Source of the DNA: Candidatus Fermentithermobacillaceae bacterium
Lineage (GTDB): Bacteria; Bacillota; Sulfobacillia; Fermentithermobacillales; DUSS01
DNA length: 64,000 nucleotides
Direction of reading: 5' to 3'
Assembly (NCBI GenBank): GCA_012842495.1
Contig: DUSS01000045.1
Coordinates: 134,634 to 198,633 of the forward strand
The number at the start of each line of letters is the position of its first letter. The stretch's first letter is position 1. Positions 1-7,343 of the stretch are shown one piece after another. The notes under the pieces are model-generated. The model ran no database searches. It was given only the letters and a program-made list of their open reading frames with translations, and was not told where the DNA came from. The position numbers and the translations under genes are program-made.

Positions 1-176
1 CCGACGGCGATTCACTCGTAACAACTTACCGCCAAAACGGAATCAACGCCGCCGTTGTAGGAAAGATTATCGCTGGTACGAGACGGGTGGTCCTTAGGGA
101 GTCCGGGGAGGAAGCTTTAAATCCGCCGGGTACGGACCACCTGTGGTTGGCCAGAGCTTTTTTGAGCGAGAAATGA
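1..176 (+). CDS. C-terminal fragment of an AIR-synthase/HypE-like protein
   Basis: The open frame enters from the left edge (reading from base 3) and stops at TGA 174-176, giving about 57 residues. The fragment contains NGINAAVVGKI and then ALNPPGTDHLW. This resembles the end of the AIRS C-terminal domain found in HypE-like hydrogenase maturation and related ATP-binding proteins. Only the tail is present, so active-site residues cannot be judged and the assignment rests on overall similarity of a short stretch. Other AIRS-family members (PurM, ThiL, SelD) are possible but fit less well. Confidence 0.4.
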   Translation, partial: DGDSLVTTYRQNGINAAVVGKIIAGTRRVVLRESGEEALNPPGTDHLWLARAFLSEK

Positions 177-371
177 TCGGATAACCGGCTGAACCGGCTT
201 CATGGGCGGCAGTAACTCCTCGCCGGCGTATCGCTCGAAAAGAATGCGGACGAAGCATTTTTTGCGGTGGCGTTTAGCGAGGATGGCAGATCGACGGGCG
301 GGTTATTGCTTAGTGCAGCCGGTTGCAAGCTAGATGATAGCTGGGTTTGGACGGGGGTTTCCTGGGAACCA

Positions 372-380
372 TGGTATAAT
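372..380 (+). promoter_or_regulatory. Extended -10 promoter upstream of the Ycf46/Ycf35 operon
   Basis: TGGTATAAT at 372-380 is a perfect TATAAT hexamer preceded by the TGn extension. No good -35 box lies at 17 bases, as is common for extended -10 promoters. Transcription would start near 387. That excludes the upstream in-frame ATGs at 334 and 379 as starts of the next gene and supports the ATG at 427. Confidence 0.55.
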
Positions 381-426
381 GAACCCCGAGGATGGCTTTC
401 AGCGCTATAAAGGGGGGGGGCACAGG

Positions 427-1311
427 ATGTGGATCTTCTGGGTTCTGGCGTCCCTCGTTGTGGTAGGATGGGGGACCGTCACCTGGGTCCAAACCCTCAA
501 AGCCAAGTTCGAACACACCCCCGAATCCAGGCTACTGTTGCTTGTGACCGCCGCCATCGCGCTGGCGCTGGGATGGCAGACCGCCCGCATGTTCGGGCCA
601 GGATGGTCCGCAAAGGTTCAGGCCGTCGCAGCTATCGGCGTTGGGGTAGTATACTTTGACATACTCTCTATTGCGCTGGTATCGATCTGGAAGGCGATTC
701 TCACTCTCGACATCGACGAAACCATATCAGGGCTGGAAGAAGAAGAGGAACGTCTCCGCCGCAAGCTGGATTCCCTCCGGTACGGTCGCTTCGCCGGTGA
801 CGTCATGGGGGCCGCGGGGGGCCCTGTGTACCCTGTCAGCCGGGTCGAAAAGGTGGAGGGGCCTGATGAGGAAATCTCGAGGCTCAGACGGATCGTGAAC
901 CGCTGGTTGGAGAGCGCCGGGATGACGAGGGTTCGCGCCTTGAAGCTTGAATCGTGGAAAGAAGAATACGCGCGGATGTCTCTGGACGAACTCGTGCGGG
1001 AAAAGAGACGGCTTGGGGAAGAGCGTCCGGCTGAACCCGGTGTCCGCGAACAGACCGAGGTCAGGATAGCTCTGATTGAGATGGAAATTCTTTCGCGTCA
1101 AGCTCGCCGGCTAGATGAAGGTACCATTAGCTCCGCCGGAGACCGGTCCTCTACCTCGTCAACCAGCCCGCTGGAAGGTGGCGGGGAGGAATCCGAGGAA
1201 CAGCTGAGGCGGAGGTTGGAAGAGATTTCAAGACAGGCCGCCCGGGCGCGGGCGGAGAAGGAAGCGTTCCTGAGAAGGAAGATAAGGCTTTCCTGGAGGG
1301 AGCGGGGATGA
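427..1311 (+). CDS. Membrane-anchored coiled-coil protein of unknown function
   Basis: I do not recognise a family for this 294-residue protein. It opens with a hydrophobic segment (MWIFWVLASLVVVGWG) and has further hydrophobic stretches around residues 38-50 and 65-90. The rest is long, charged and helical, with Glu/Arg-rich coiled coil (EEEERLRRKLDSL near residue 105 and heptad-like runs to the C-terminus). The start at 427 follows a G-rich Shine-Dalgarno and lies downstream of the predicted transcription start. The stop overlaps the next gene by ATGA. It heads an operon with DUF1257, DUF2997 and Ycf46-like genes, so it may tether that ATPase to the membrane; this is inferred only from position. 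Confidence 0.7.
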   Translation: MWIFWVLASLVVVGWGTVTWVQTLKAKFEHTPESRLLLLVTAAIALALGWQTARMFGPGWSAKVQAVAAIGVGVVYFDILSIALVSIWKAILTLDIDETISGLEEEEERLRRKLDSLRYGRFAGDVMGAAGGPVYPVSRVEKVEGPDEEISRLRRIVNRWLESAGMTRVRALKLESWKEEYARMSLDELVREKRRLGEERPAEPGVREQTEVRIALIEMEILSRQARRLDEGTISSAGDRSSTSSTSPLEGGGEESEEQLRRRLEEISRQAARARAEKEAFLRRKIRLSWRERG

Positions 1312-1754
1312 GTCTCATAAGCTCCTATAAAACCGATATCCGGCTGACACAGGCCCTGTCCGAAGGGAAGTCTGTGGAAGAGGATCCCGGGTGGGATATC
1401 TTACACGAGGCGGTTTGGGCTGCAGCTGACGAATTCACGGGCGAGGTCTCCCACAGCGTCAAAGATTTTTACGGGAGGACCTTTTACGCTGACTGGGCCA
1501 TTTCTACGCCGGAGATCCCCCGGGGCATCGGCATCAACGTCGATAGGAAGACGGGCCAGGTGATGTTCGTATACGATTCGTACGGGCTAGAAGGGTACGA
1601 GCGCCGTATTCAGGAAATCAAGGACAGGGTCCTTCAAAACTACTCGGCTATAGCTGTGTCGAAAGCGCTATCGCTACTAAACTATGAGGTTGATGTGGTA
1701 GAAGAAAAACATGCGACCGGCGGCAAGAAGGTGATCGTTACGGGGGTCCTCTAA
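1308..1754 (+). CDS. DUF1257 (Ycf35-like) protein
   Basis: This 148-residue protein resembles the DUF1257/Ycf35 family. It has the N-terminal SSYKTDIR-like motif, a central stretch with GINVDRKTGQVMFVYDSYG, and a C-terminal amphipathic half ending in a basic beta strand (KKVIVTGVL). Ycf35 is conserved in cyanobacteria and some plastids, and its biochemical role is not settled. It overlaps the upstream membrane gene by four bases and lies two bases before the DUF2997-like gene, so translation is probably coupled. The pairing of DUF1257 with DUF2997 and a Ycf46-like ATPase makes the call firmer than sequence similarity alone. Confidence 0.6.
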   Translation: MSLISSYKTDIRLTQALSEGKSVEEDPGWDILHEAVWAAADEFTGEVSHSVKDFYGRTFYADWAISTPEIPRGIGINVDRKTGQVMFVYDSYGLEGYERRIQEIKDRVLQNYSAIAVSKALSLLNYEVDVVEEKHATGGKKVIVTGVL

Positions 1755-1755
1755 G

Positions 1756-1983
1756 ATGACCAGGACTATTCGCGTGGAGATCTCGAAAAACGGACGGATC
1801 GAAGTGGATTTTCTGGGTTTTCCGGGAGAAACTTGTCTCGATGAGGAAGAGAATCTCACGGGGATATTGAAGAGTCTCGGTCTGTGGGCGGTACCGATTA
1901 CCATCGATAGAAAGGATACGGAACGGATAAGGCGGGAACTCGGCGCCGAGGAGGAACGGCGGAAGGAGGTCAAGGCCGAATGA
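1756..1983 (+). CDS. DUF2997-like small protein
   Basis: This 75-residue acidic protein begins with a beta-hairpin-like stretch (IRVEISKNGRIEVDFLGF), then GETCLDEEENLTGIL and an amphipathic C-terminal helix. That layout is typical of DUF2997: a short beta strand pair, a GxxC turn and a helix. DUF2997 proteins are often encoded beside DUF1257 and Ycf46 genes, which is the arrangement here. The C-terminal tail (RRELGAEEERRKEVKAE) is longer and more charged than usual. No enzymatic motif is visible. The stop codon overlaps the ATG of the next small ORF. Confidence 0.55.
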   Translation: MTRTIRVEISKNGRIEVDFLGFPGETCLDEEENLTGILKSLGLWAVPITIDRKDTERIRRELGAEEERRKEVKAE

Positions 1984-2204
1984 GGAAGGATTTGCCTCGA
2001 GCTGTGGCGCCAGGTTCCAGGCACCGTGAAGCCGACCGGTGTGTCGGCGCGTCTCCCGGGGGTTCCTATATGGAGGTGTGGATATCCGCCAGCCGCATAG
2101 ACGTATTCGAAAGACAGGGAGACGGGAAAACCGCGCGGCTAATCGAGGCCCTCAGAAAGCTCGGTCTCGAGATGCGGGCACGCACCGTATCCTTCTGCGG
2201 ATAA
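1980..2204 (+). CDS. Small unrecognised protein in the Ycf46/Ycf35 operon
   Basis: The 74-codon frame starts by ATGA overlap with the preceding gene, about ten bases after GGAGGT, so initiation at 1980 is credible. The first 30 residues are basic and look poorly structured. The remainder from the in-frame ATG at 2070 (MEVWISASRIDVFERQGDG) looks like a compact beta-alpha unit and could be the true 44-residue product. No family is recognised. Its place between the DUF2997-like gene and the AAA+ gene suggests a further component of the module. Confidence 0.45.
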   Translation: MRKDLPRAVAPGSRHREADRCVGASPGGSYMEVWISASRIDVFERQGDGKTARLIEALRKLGLEMRARTVSFCG

Positions 2205-2216
2205 ACGGGGTGGCAA

Positions 2217-3965
2217 ATGAAAACCGGGGGTTATCTCGATGATTCCTGGATACAGAAGGCTCTCCTAAAACGAAAGGCCAATTACTCGCCTGTGATGTGC
2301 TTTGAGACGGTGGACCCCAAGCGCATCCTCCAGCTTAAGTCGTATGTGCTCACTTCGGAGGAGTTCTCCGGAATAGACCAGGTGTTCATCTACGATCCGT
2401 GGGACGGGCTGGGGTTGTTGAAACTGTCTCCGACGGGGCCAGTCACGGAGCCGTACAGGAAAAAACTCCAGTCCGAAACCCCGCTTGCTTCAAGGATCCG
2501 TCCGGATGGGCTGGTAGAGCTCCAAAACCTTAAGGCGGTCCTCAAAGAGGTGGACAGGTTTCTCAGGCAAAGAAGGACCGTGTTCATAATCCAGAACCTG
2601 TCCGAAGCGAGGGAGTTCGAAAGCGGTTTCCAGTCGGCCATCCGGGCCTGGGCCATAGATCCCCAGGTGATTTCCAACGGGTCGTCTGTATTCATCCTCA
2701 CCTCGGACGCGTCCAAGATCATGGACGACTTCACCAAAGACTTCGTGGTCATCATCCCGGTGGACCCATCCAGCGACGAGGAGAGGAGGCGTTTGGTCCA
2801 GGCGGTAGCTGCTGACCTGGAAGTACCCTGCGATTCGGAGAAGACGGAGCAGCTCGCGGTGGCCCTGGCCGGGCTCAACCTGCATCAGACCGAAAGCATT
2901 CTTCTGGAATCGTACCAGAGGACCCGCGATTTCGATCTCAGAACAATAAAGGATCTCAAATCTGACATGGTGAGGAAATCCAGGGTGCTCGAAGTCCGGG
3001 ATCCTCAGTGGAGGTTTACCGACATCGGCGGGTATCACGCCGTCAAGGAATTCGTGTCCAAATACATCGTGAACGTGCTCAAGCACTCGGACAGGGCGAG
3101 GTACTTCGGCCTATCTCTTCCCAAAGGCTTGCTCTTTTTCGGCCCTCCTGGCACCGGGAAAAGCCTATTTGCCAATGCGCTGGCCAGCGAAGTTCACCTG
3201 CCTTTCATATATCTGGTCACGGAAAACATCTATTCAAAGTGGTTGGGAGAATCCGGCCAAAACATGAAAAGCGCCATTACAATGGCGGAGAAGATGTCGC
3301 CGGCCATAGTGTTCGTGGATGAAATAGACAGGTTCGGCAAGAGAACAGGGGTCGCGGCGGGTTCCGCGGAAGAGGAGACCCAGCGGGTGTTCTCGCAATT
3401 CCTCGAATGGCTGGGCAATCCCTCCAGGGAAGCTATCATCGTCGGGACAACGAACGTGCCCGAACATCTGGACGAGGCCTTCACCCGGGCGGGTCGCTTC
3501 GACTATAAGATTCCCTTCCTCTACCCGGGGCCGCAGGCGCGGTTGGAGGTTCTCATGGTTCACCTGGGATTCGCCGAAGGTTCGAGGAGGCCGAAAGTGC
3601 CCCTGTCGATGGGACGAGAAGAGACCGCGGAGTTCTTGCGGGAACGCATAGTTCCGTTGACGAGAAATTTCTCTTGCGCCGAGCTGGAGGAGCTCGTGAC
3701 CAGGGCGAAGAGGATCGCCTTCGACAGGCAAGCCGAGGCGGTATCTGAGGAGGACCTTTTGAAAGCAACCCGCACATTCCGAATCGACCACGCTCACCGC
3801 AGGAGGGTTGTTCAGTCCTGCCTGGCCCAGGCCAGAAGGTTTACCGACGACCAGACGTTCCTCGATGCCATCGAGGAAGAAATGGGTTCGGCGGAATCGG
3901 ACGAAGAGTGGACGAGGAGCTCCCGGAACGCGTCTGCGACGGAGCCCGAGACGGGCCCGGGATAG
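2217..3965 (+). CDS. Ycf46-like AAA+ ATPase
   Basis: This 582-residue protein has two parts. Residues about 1-250 form a divergent P-loop-like region without an intact Walker A. A complete AAA+ module follows: Walker A GPPGTGKS (309-316), Walker B IVFVDEID (364-371), a sensor-1 like IIVGTTN, and an arginine-finger stretch AFTRAGRFD. This two-part architecture matches Ycf46, linked in cyanobacteria to photosynthesis and inorganic carbon use. Here it is in a non-photosynthetic gene setting. It follows the small ORF by 12 bases. A role in remodelling a complex with the DUF1257/DUF2997 partners is inferred. The C-terminal tail is acidic and probably disordered. Confidence 0.75.
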   Translation: MKTGGYLDDSWIQKALLKRKANYSPVMCFETVDPKRILQLKSYVLTSEEFSGIDQVFIYDPWDGLGLLKLSPTGPVTEPYRKKLQSETPLASRIRPDGLVELQNLKAVLKEVDRFLRQRRTVFIIQNLSEAREFESGFQSAIRAWAIDPQVISNGSSVFILTSDASKIMDDFTKDFVVIIPVDPSSDEERRRLVQAVAADLEVPCDSEKTEQLAVALAGLNLHQTESILLESYQRTRDFDLRTIKDLKSDMVRKSRVLEVRDPQWRFTDIGGYHAVKEFVSKYIVNVLKHSDRARYFGLSLPKGLLFFGPPGTGKSLFANALASEVHLPFIYLVTENIYSKWLGESGQNMKSAITMAEKMSPAIVFVDEIDRFGKRTGVAAGSAEEETQRVFSQFLEWLGNPSREAIIVGTTNVPEHLDEAFTRAGRFDYKIPFLYPGPQARLEVLMVHLGFAEGSRRPKVPLSMGREETAEFLRERIVPLTRNFSCAELEELVTRAKRIAFDRQAEAVSEEDLLKATRTFRIDHAHRRRVVQSCLAQARRFTDDQTFLDAIEEEMGSAESDEEWTRSSRNASATEPETGPG

Positions 3966-4010
3966 AGCTAGAAGATGGAACCTAATAAAAGCCGAAGAGA
4001 GGGATCAAGT

Positions 4011-4247
4011 ATGAGAGAAAAGGTCGAGGCCGTGTTGGAGAGCATACGTCCGCAGCTTCAGGCGGACGGAGGCAACGTAGAGCTTATCGATGTATCGGAA
4101 GATGGAGTCGTTAAGGTGAAGCTCACGGGGAGCTGCGGCGGTTGTCCCTTCGCCATGCTTACGTTAAAGGCCGGAATAGAGCGTGTGCTCAAACAAGAGG
4201 TACCGGGGGTCAAGGCGGTGGAGGCCGTCGGATTAACGACTCGTTGA
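4011..4247 (+). CDS. NifU C-terminal domain protein (Fe-S scaffold/carrier)
   Basis: This is a stand-alone NifU-C domain of 78 residues with LQADGGNVELIDV and the paired-cysteine motif GSCGGCPFA, which binds a transferable [4Fe-4S] cluster. Such proteins deliver Fe-S clusters to apo-enzymes in the cytoplasm. The ATG at 4011, preceded by GAGAGGGA, gives the usual family length; an upstream ATG at 3975 adds 12 atypical residues. It follows the AAA+ gene by 45 bases and may be cotranscribed. Its last 38 bases overlap the convergent glycosyltransferase gene. Confidence 0.85.
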   Translation: MREKVEAVLESIRPQLQADGGNVELIDVSEDGVVKVKLTGSCGGCPFAMLTLKAGIERVLKQEVPGVKAVEAVGLTTR

Positions 4248-5019
4248 GATAGCGTTCGAGGATATCCCATCTCCTGGCCGACGCAGCGCCAATTCTCACA
4301 GCTCCTTCGAATATCCGCGTGGGGGATTTGTTGTGGAAGGTTTCGAGGGCTTCCACCGAGTCCCCCATGATGCATTCAGCTATGCTTTCTGCGTGGCTTA
4401 TATCCTTTTCTCTGGCCCCAAGAAGCCTGTGGTCAAAGGACGAGCCTATTTTCACGATCAGGCCCTTTTTCACGGCCAGGGCCTGTGCGAGAGGGGGTAT
4501 GGCAAGGGCCTGCAGAGGAATGGCTTGGAGAAATTTCCGGGACACGCACGAAGGACCGTGGGACATGGAAGCTACACCCAGGTCGGCCCTGCCGATTCCC
4601 TCGTTCAAAAGGCGGCGGGCTTTAAGGACCTGTGCGGCCAGCCCCGTTCCCGGCAGTCCTTTGGGATAGCAGTCGGTCAGGGCGAGATCGTATCCCCAGG
4701 CCATTGTGCCCGCGAGCTCCGCGAGACACTTTGAGATGGGACCGGAGAGGTCACCGTCACAAAAGAGAAGCGAGTCCGCGGCGCCGCGAAGAGCTTCGAG
4801 AGCAGATATCGCTCTGGGAACGTCCACCCCTAGAGGTTCTTCGAATACCAGCGCTCTTACCCTTGTGTCGCCCAATTCCCGAACCAGGGTCTCTGTACGA
4901 TCCCGGGACCCGTTTATAACGACAAGCACGCGGTTTAAGCCGGCACCCAAACAAGATTGGATGACGTGAAGGATGGTTTTCTCCTCGTCTTTTGCAGGGA
5001 CAGCTGCCCACATTTCCAT
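4210..5019 (-). CDS. GT2-like glycosyltransferase
   Basis: This 269-residue protein has the start of a GT-A fold: WAAVPAKDEEKTI, then VLVVINGSRDRTETLV, then the metal-binding region LLFCDGDLSGP (a DxD-like DGD). It should transfer a sugar from a nucleotide-sugar donor; the acceptor is unknown. It is shorter than most GT2 enzymes and has no membrane segments, and resembles glucosyl/mannosyl-3-phosphoglycerate synthase-type enzymes in outline. The start at 5019 follows AGGAGG by ten bases, better than the ATG at 5061. It is convergent with the NifU-like gene and divergent from the SPOCS gene. Confidence 0.65.
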   Translation of the reverse strand: MEMWAAVPAKDEEKTILHVIQSCLGAGLNRVLVVINGSRDRTETLVRELGDTRVRALVFEEPLGVDVPRAISALEALRGAADSLLFCDGDLSGPISKCLAELAGTMAWGYDLALTDCYPKGLPGTGLAAQVLKARRLLNEGIGRADLGVASMSHGPSCVSRKFLQAIPLQALAIPPLAQALAVKKGLIVKIGSSFDHRLLGAREKDISHAESIAECIMGDSVEALETFHNKSPTRIFEGAVRIGAASARRWDILERYLNESLIRRPPPP

Positions 5020-5091
5020 AACCCGAAAACCTCCTACACATACCCTGTATATGCTTGGCATTTGCTAAAGCTGCGTTACATTTTCGGTTTC

Positions 5092-5119
5092 ACCACGATT
5101 CCGGCCTGAGCATATAAAT
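5092..5119 (+). promoter_or_regulatory. Possible mother-cell (sigma-K-like) promoter for the SPOCS gene
   Basis: ACC at 5092-5094 is followed after 16 bases by CATATAAAT at 5111-5119, close to the late sporulation sigma-K pattern (AC, then CATAnnnTA). The site lies about 40 bases upstream of a spore-coat-type gene, which makes it plausible. The match is short and could be chance. Confidence 0.3.
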
Positions 5120-5157
5120 GTGCTAGTCTCGCTCCTTTTGGAAAGGAGGGGAGGAGG

Positions 5158-6750
5158 TTGGACGTGGACGCCCTCGAAGTCAGAAAAGAAGAGCTTCGCC
5201 TTGAAGAAGTAGTGGGCGAAGGTACCTCGCAGATCGTTATCTCCGAACCTGTATCTGTACCCGAGCCGAAGCCTGTAGTAGCATCCGTCATCGATTTCGC
5301 GGCGAGAACCCGTATCACCAGAGTAACCGTGCTGCCGGGCAAGGTAGTGGTGGACGGAGTTGTCTCCTTGTCCATCATTTACGAAGCGCAAGTCCCGTAC
5401 CAGACCGTTCACGTGTTCCATGCAGAAGTGGCGTTCAGCACGTTCGTGGAGATCCCGGGTGCCGAGCCGGGTATGGTCGCCGTTCCCGTTGTCACGGTAG
5501 AGCACGCCGCGTTTGAAGTACTGCCCGACGGAAGGACCGTCGTAGTTCGCATGGTACTCAGTATGTACGTGCGAGTGGTACGAACCGCCATCGTAGAGGT
5601 GGTGACCGACGTCTCCGGTATTCCGGGTCTGCAGGTCACGAAGGAGATGATCAAGGCCGAGACGGTTTTGGGCGAGGTCACGGCGCAGGCGGTGGTAAGG
5701 GAGCAGCTTACGGTTCCGGAAACGAAACCCCCGGTCGTCTCCATCATAGATTACGTGGCGACGGCCAACGTGACTACGACTACGGTGCTGCCCAATAAGG
5801 TGATAGTGAACGGTGTGATAAGTCTCCGCGTGATTTACGAAGCCAGGACGCCCTATCAGACGGTGCACGTGGCTCACTTTACGATACCTTTCGAAAGGTT
5901 CGTTGAGATCCCCGGCGCGCAACCCGGCATGGCGGTGGTGGCGGACGTGGCTGTGGAGTTCGTCGCCCTGGATGTCACGGCGAACGCAAGAGGCATCACA
6001 GCTCGAATCGTTATAGAAATCACCGCCAAGGTCGTCCGAGTACAGACGCTGCAGGTGGTCACAGGAGTCACAGGCGTAGCCGGCCTCGAGGTCGAGAAGG
6101 AACTGGTACGGGTTCAGGAGGTGCTGGGGGAGAACACCGCTCAAGCTATCGTGCGCGAACTCGTGGATGTGCCGCCCGAAAAGCCGCCTGTCGCCGCTGT
6201 ACTGGATTACTCGGCGACTCCGGAGGTCAAACGAACCATCGTTGCTCCCGGGAAGATCATAATAGATGGCGCCGTTGCTCAGCGCATTATCTACGAGCCC
6301 CTGATGGAACCCACCCAGACGGTTAGGACCCTGCACTTCACGGTGCCGTTCTCCGAATTCGTTGTGCTGCCTGAGGCGAAACCGGGTATGGTCGCCCGGG
6401 TATTCGTTCAGGTTGAGCACGTGAACTTCGAAGTGCCGCCTGCCGGGGAACCGGTGATGGTGACCAAAGTCCTGATGCTCACGGCCAGGGTCTTCAGAAC
6501 CAGGCAGGTTACCGTGGTTACGGCCGTCACTATCGGAAAACCCGCTTGCACCGGCGTGATCACGGCGAATTTGGTGAACGTGAGAGAAGGTCCCGGGATG
6601 ACCTACCCTGTCATTACCCAGGTCAACGTCGGGACCCAAGTATCGGTGCTCGAAGTAACTTCGGACTGGCTGCGAGTAAGGCTTCCTTCCGGGCAGGAGG
6701 GATGGGTATTCGCCCAGTTCGTGCGGCATGACTGCATGCCAAGGGGTTGA
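5158..6750 (+). CDS. Triple SPOCS (DUF3794) protein with C-terminal SH3b domain
   Basis: This 530-residue protein consists of three tandem DUF3794/SPOCS repeats (about residues 1-160, 161-325 and 326-460). Each has a conserved opening (VLGEVTAQAVV, VLGENTAQAIV), a KPPV..IDY stretch and a VxxKVIVNGV..RVIYEA core. A bacterial SH3 domain follows (about 465-525, LVNVREGPG...GWVFAQFV). SPOCS domains occur in SipL and other spore coat morphogenesis proteins; SH3b domains often bind peptidoglycan. A spore envelope scaffold linking coat to cortex is inferred. TTG at 5158 follows a long GGAGGGGAGGAGG run. No signal peptide is visible. It is monocistronic with a terminator after it. Confidence 0.8.
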   Translation: MDVDALEVRKEELRLEEVVGEGTSQIVISEPVSVPEPKPVVASVIDFAARTRITRVTVLPGKVVVDGVVSLSIIYEAQVPYQTVHVFHAEVAFSTFVEIPGAEPGMVAVPVVTVEHAAFEVLPDGRTVVVRMVLSMYVRVVRTAIVEVVTDVSGIPGLQVTKEMIKAETVLGEVTAQAVVREQLTVPETKPPVVSIIDYVATANVTTTTVLPNKVIVNGVISLRVIYEARTPYQTVHVAHFTIPFERFVEIPGAQPGMAVVADVAVEFVALDVTANARGITARIVIEITAKVVRVQTLQVVTGVTGVAGLEVEKELVRVQEVLGENTAQAIVRELVDVPPEKPPVAAVLDYSATPEVKRTIVAPGKIIIDGAVAQRIIYEPLMEPTQTVRTLHFTVPFSEFVVLPEAKPGMVARVFVQVEHVNFEVPPAGEPVMVTKVLMLTARVFRTRQVTVVTAVTIGKPACTGVITANLVNVREGPGMTYPVITQVNVGTQVSVLEVTSDWLRVRLPSGQEGWVFAQFVRHDCMPRG

Positions 6751-6792
6751 GGTTGAGGGGTCATACGTGCGGGTCCCGACGGAGTGTACGAG

Positions 6793-6827
6793 CGAGGGAG
6801 GCCGGCTATATGGTCTCCCTCGTTTCC
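6793..6827 (+). terminator. Intrinsic terminator after the SPOCS gene
   Basis: An 11-bp stem (CGAGGGAGGCC at 6793-6803 with GGTCTCCCTCG at 6812-6822, one G-U pair) has an 8-base loop and is followed by TTTCCTT. Confidence 0.7.
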
Positions 6828-6879
6828 TTGATTACAAGAGAATCATTCGGATGAGAAACCCAGGTCGGACCAAGTCGGG

Positions 6880-7343
6880 GTGAGGCGGATGGGCGACGTA
6901 GAAAGACTTTACCCACGCAGGTTCCCTTCTAAAGATAAAAGTTGGTCTTCCGCCAGAGTCCTGCGTAATGCAGGTCTACAGGGAGTATTGACCGCCGTCG
7001 CGTACGACGCTGGAGTCGCTCTGGCCGGAGGCCCTCCCCTCACACAGCTGGAAACCATGGCCGACACATTCAGCGGCTTCATCGGTGGAATGGTCACACC
7101 CATTCTCAGCCCTTTCGTTGGCGCCAGAGCTGCGCTTGCGGTCAGCGCTGTACTGACCGGTTTCCTGTACCAGACCTACATTACTCAGACCGGCGGTGGG
7201 TCGGCGGAGCAGCCACACAACAAAGCCCGATCAAGGTCGCTCATGTGGATATCCGTGACGCCTCATCTTCGCCGGGAGGAAAAGAGCACTCGACTTGCGA
7301 AGACATCCAGAACCGGTTTAAGGCGTTGGAGGTGTTCGGATGA
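6880..7343 (+). CDS. Small membrane protein gene with a probable frameshift
   Basis: From GTG 6880 (or ATG 6889) the frame encodes a plausible protein with hydrophobic stretches (GVLTAVAYDAGVALAGG; ALAVSAVLTGFLYQTYI) up to about base 7190. The original frame then becomes Arg/Ser-rich and runs into the next gene. The -1 frame instead carries a sensible ending (IKVAHVDIRDASSSPGG ... FKALEVFG) and stops at TGA 7341-7343, overlapping the ATG of the next gene. That is the usual coupled arrangement. A single indel around 7185-7228, either a real mutation or an assembly error, would restore one ORF of about 150 codons. No family is recognised. Confidence 0.5.

Noticed and set aside
334-426. Longer N-terminus (start 334 or 379) for the first membrane protein
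   Set aside because: The TGGTATAAT promoter at 372-380 would start transcription downstream of both ATGs; the 427 start has a G-rich ribosome-binding site.
5065-6729. 554-codon open frame on the minus strand opposite the SPOCS gene
   Set aside because: It mirrors the repeat structure of the plus-strand gene, is rich in His, Arg and Gly, has no family resemblance and no ribosome-binding site.
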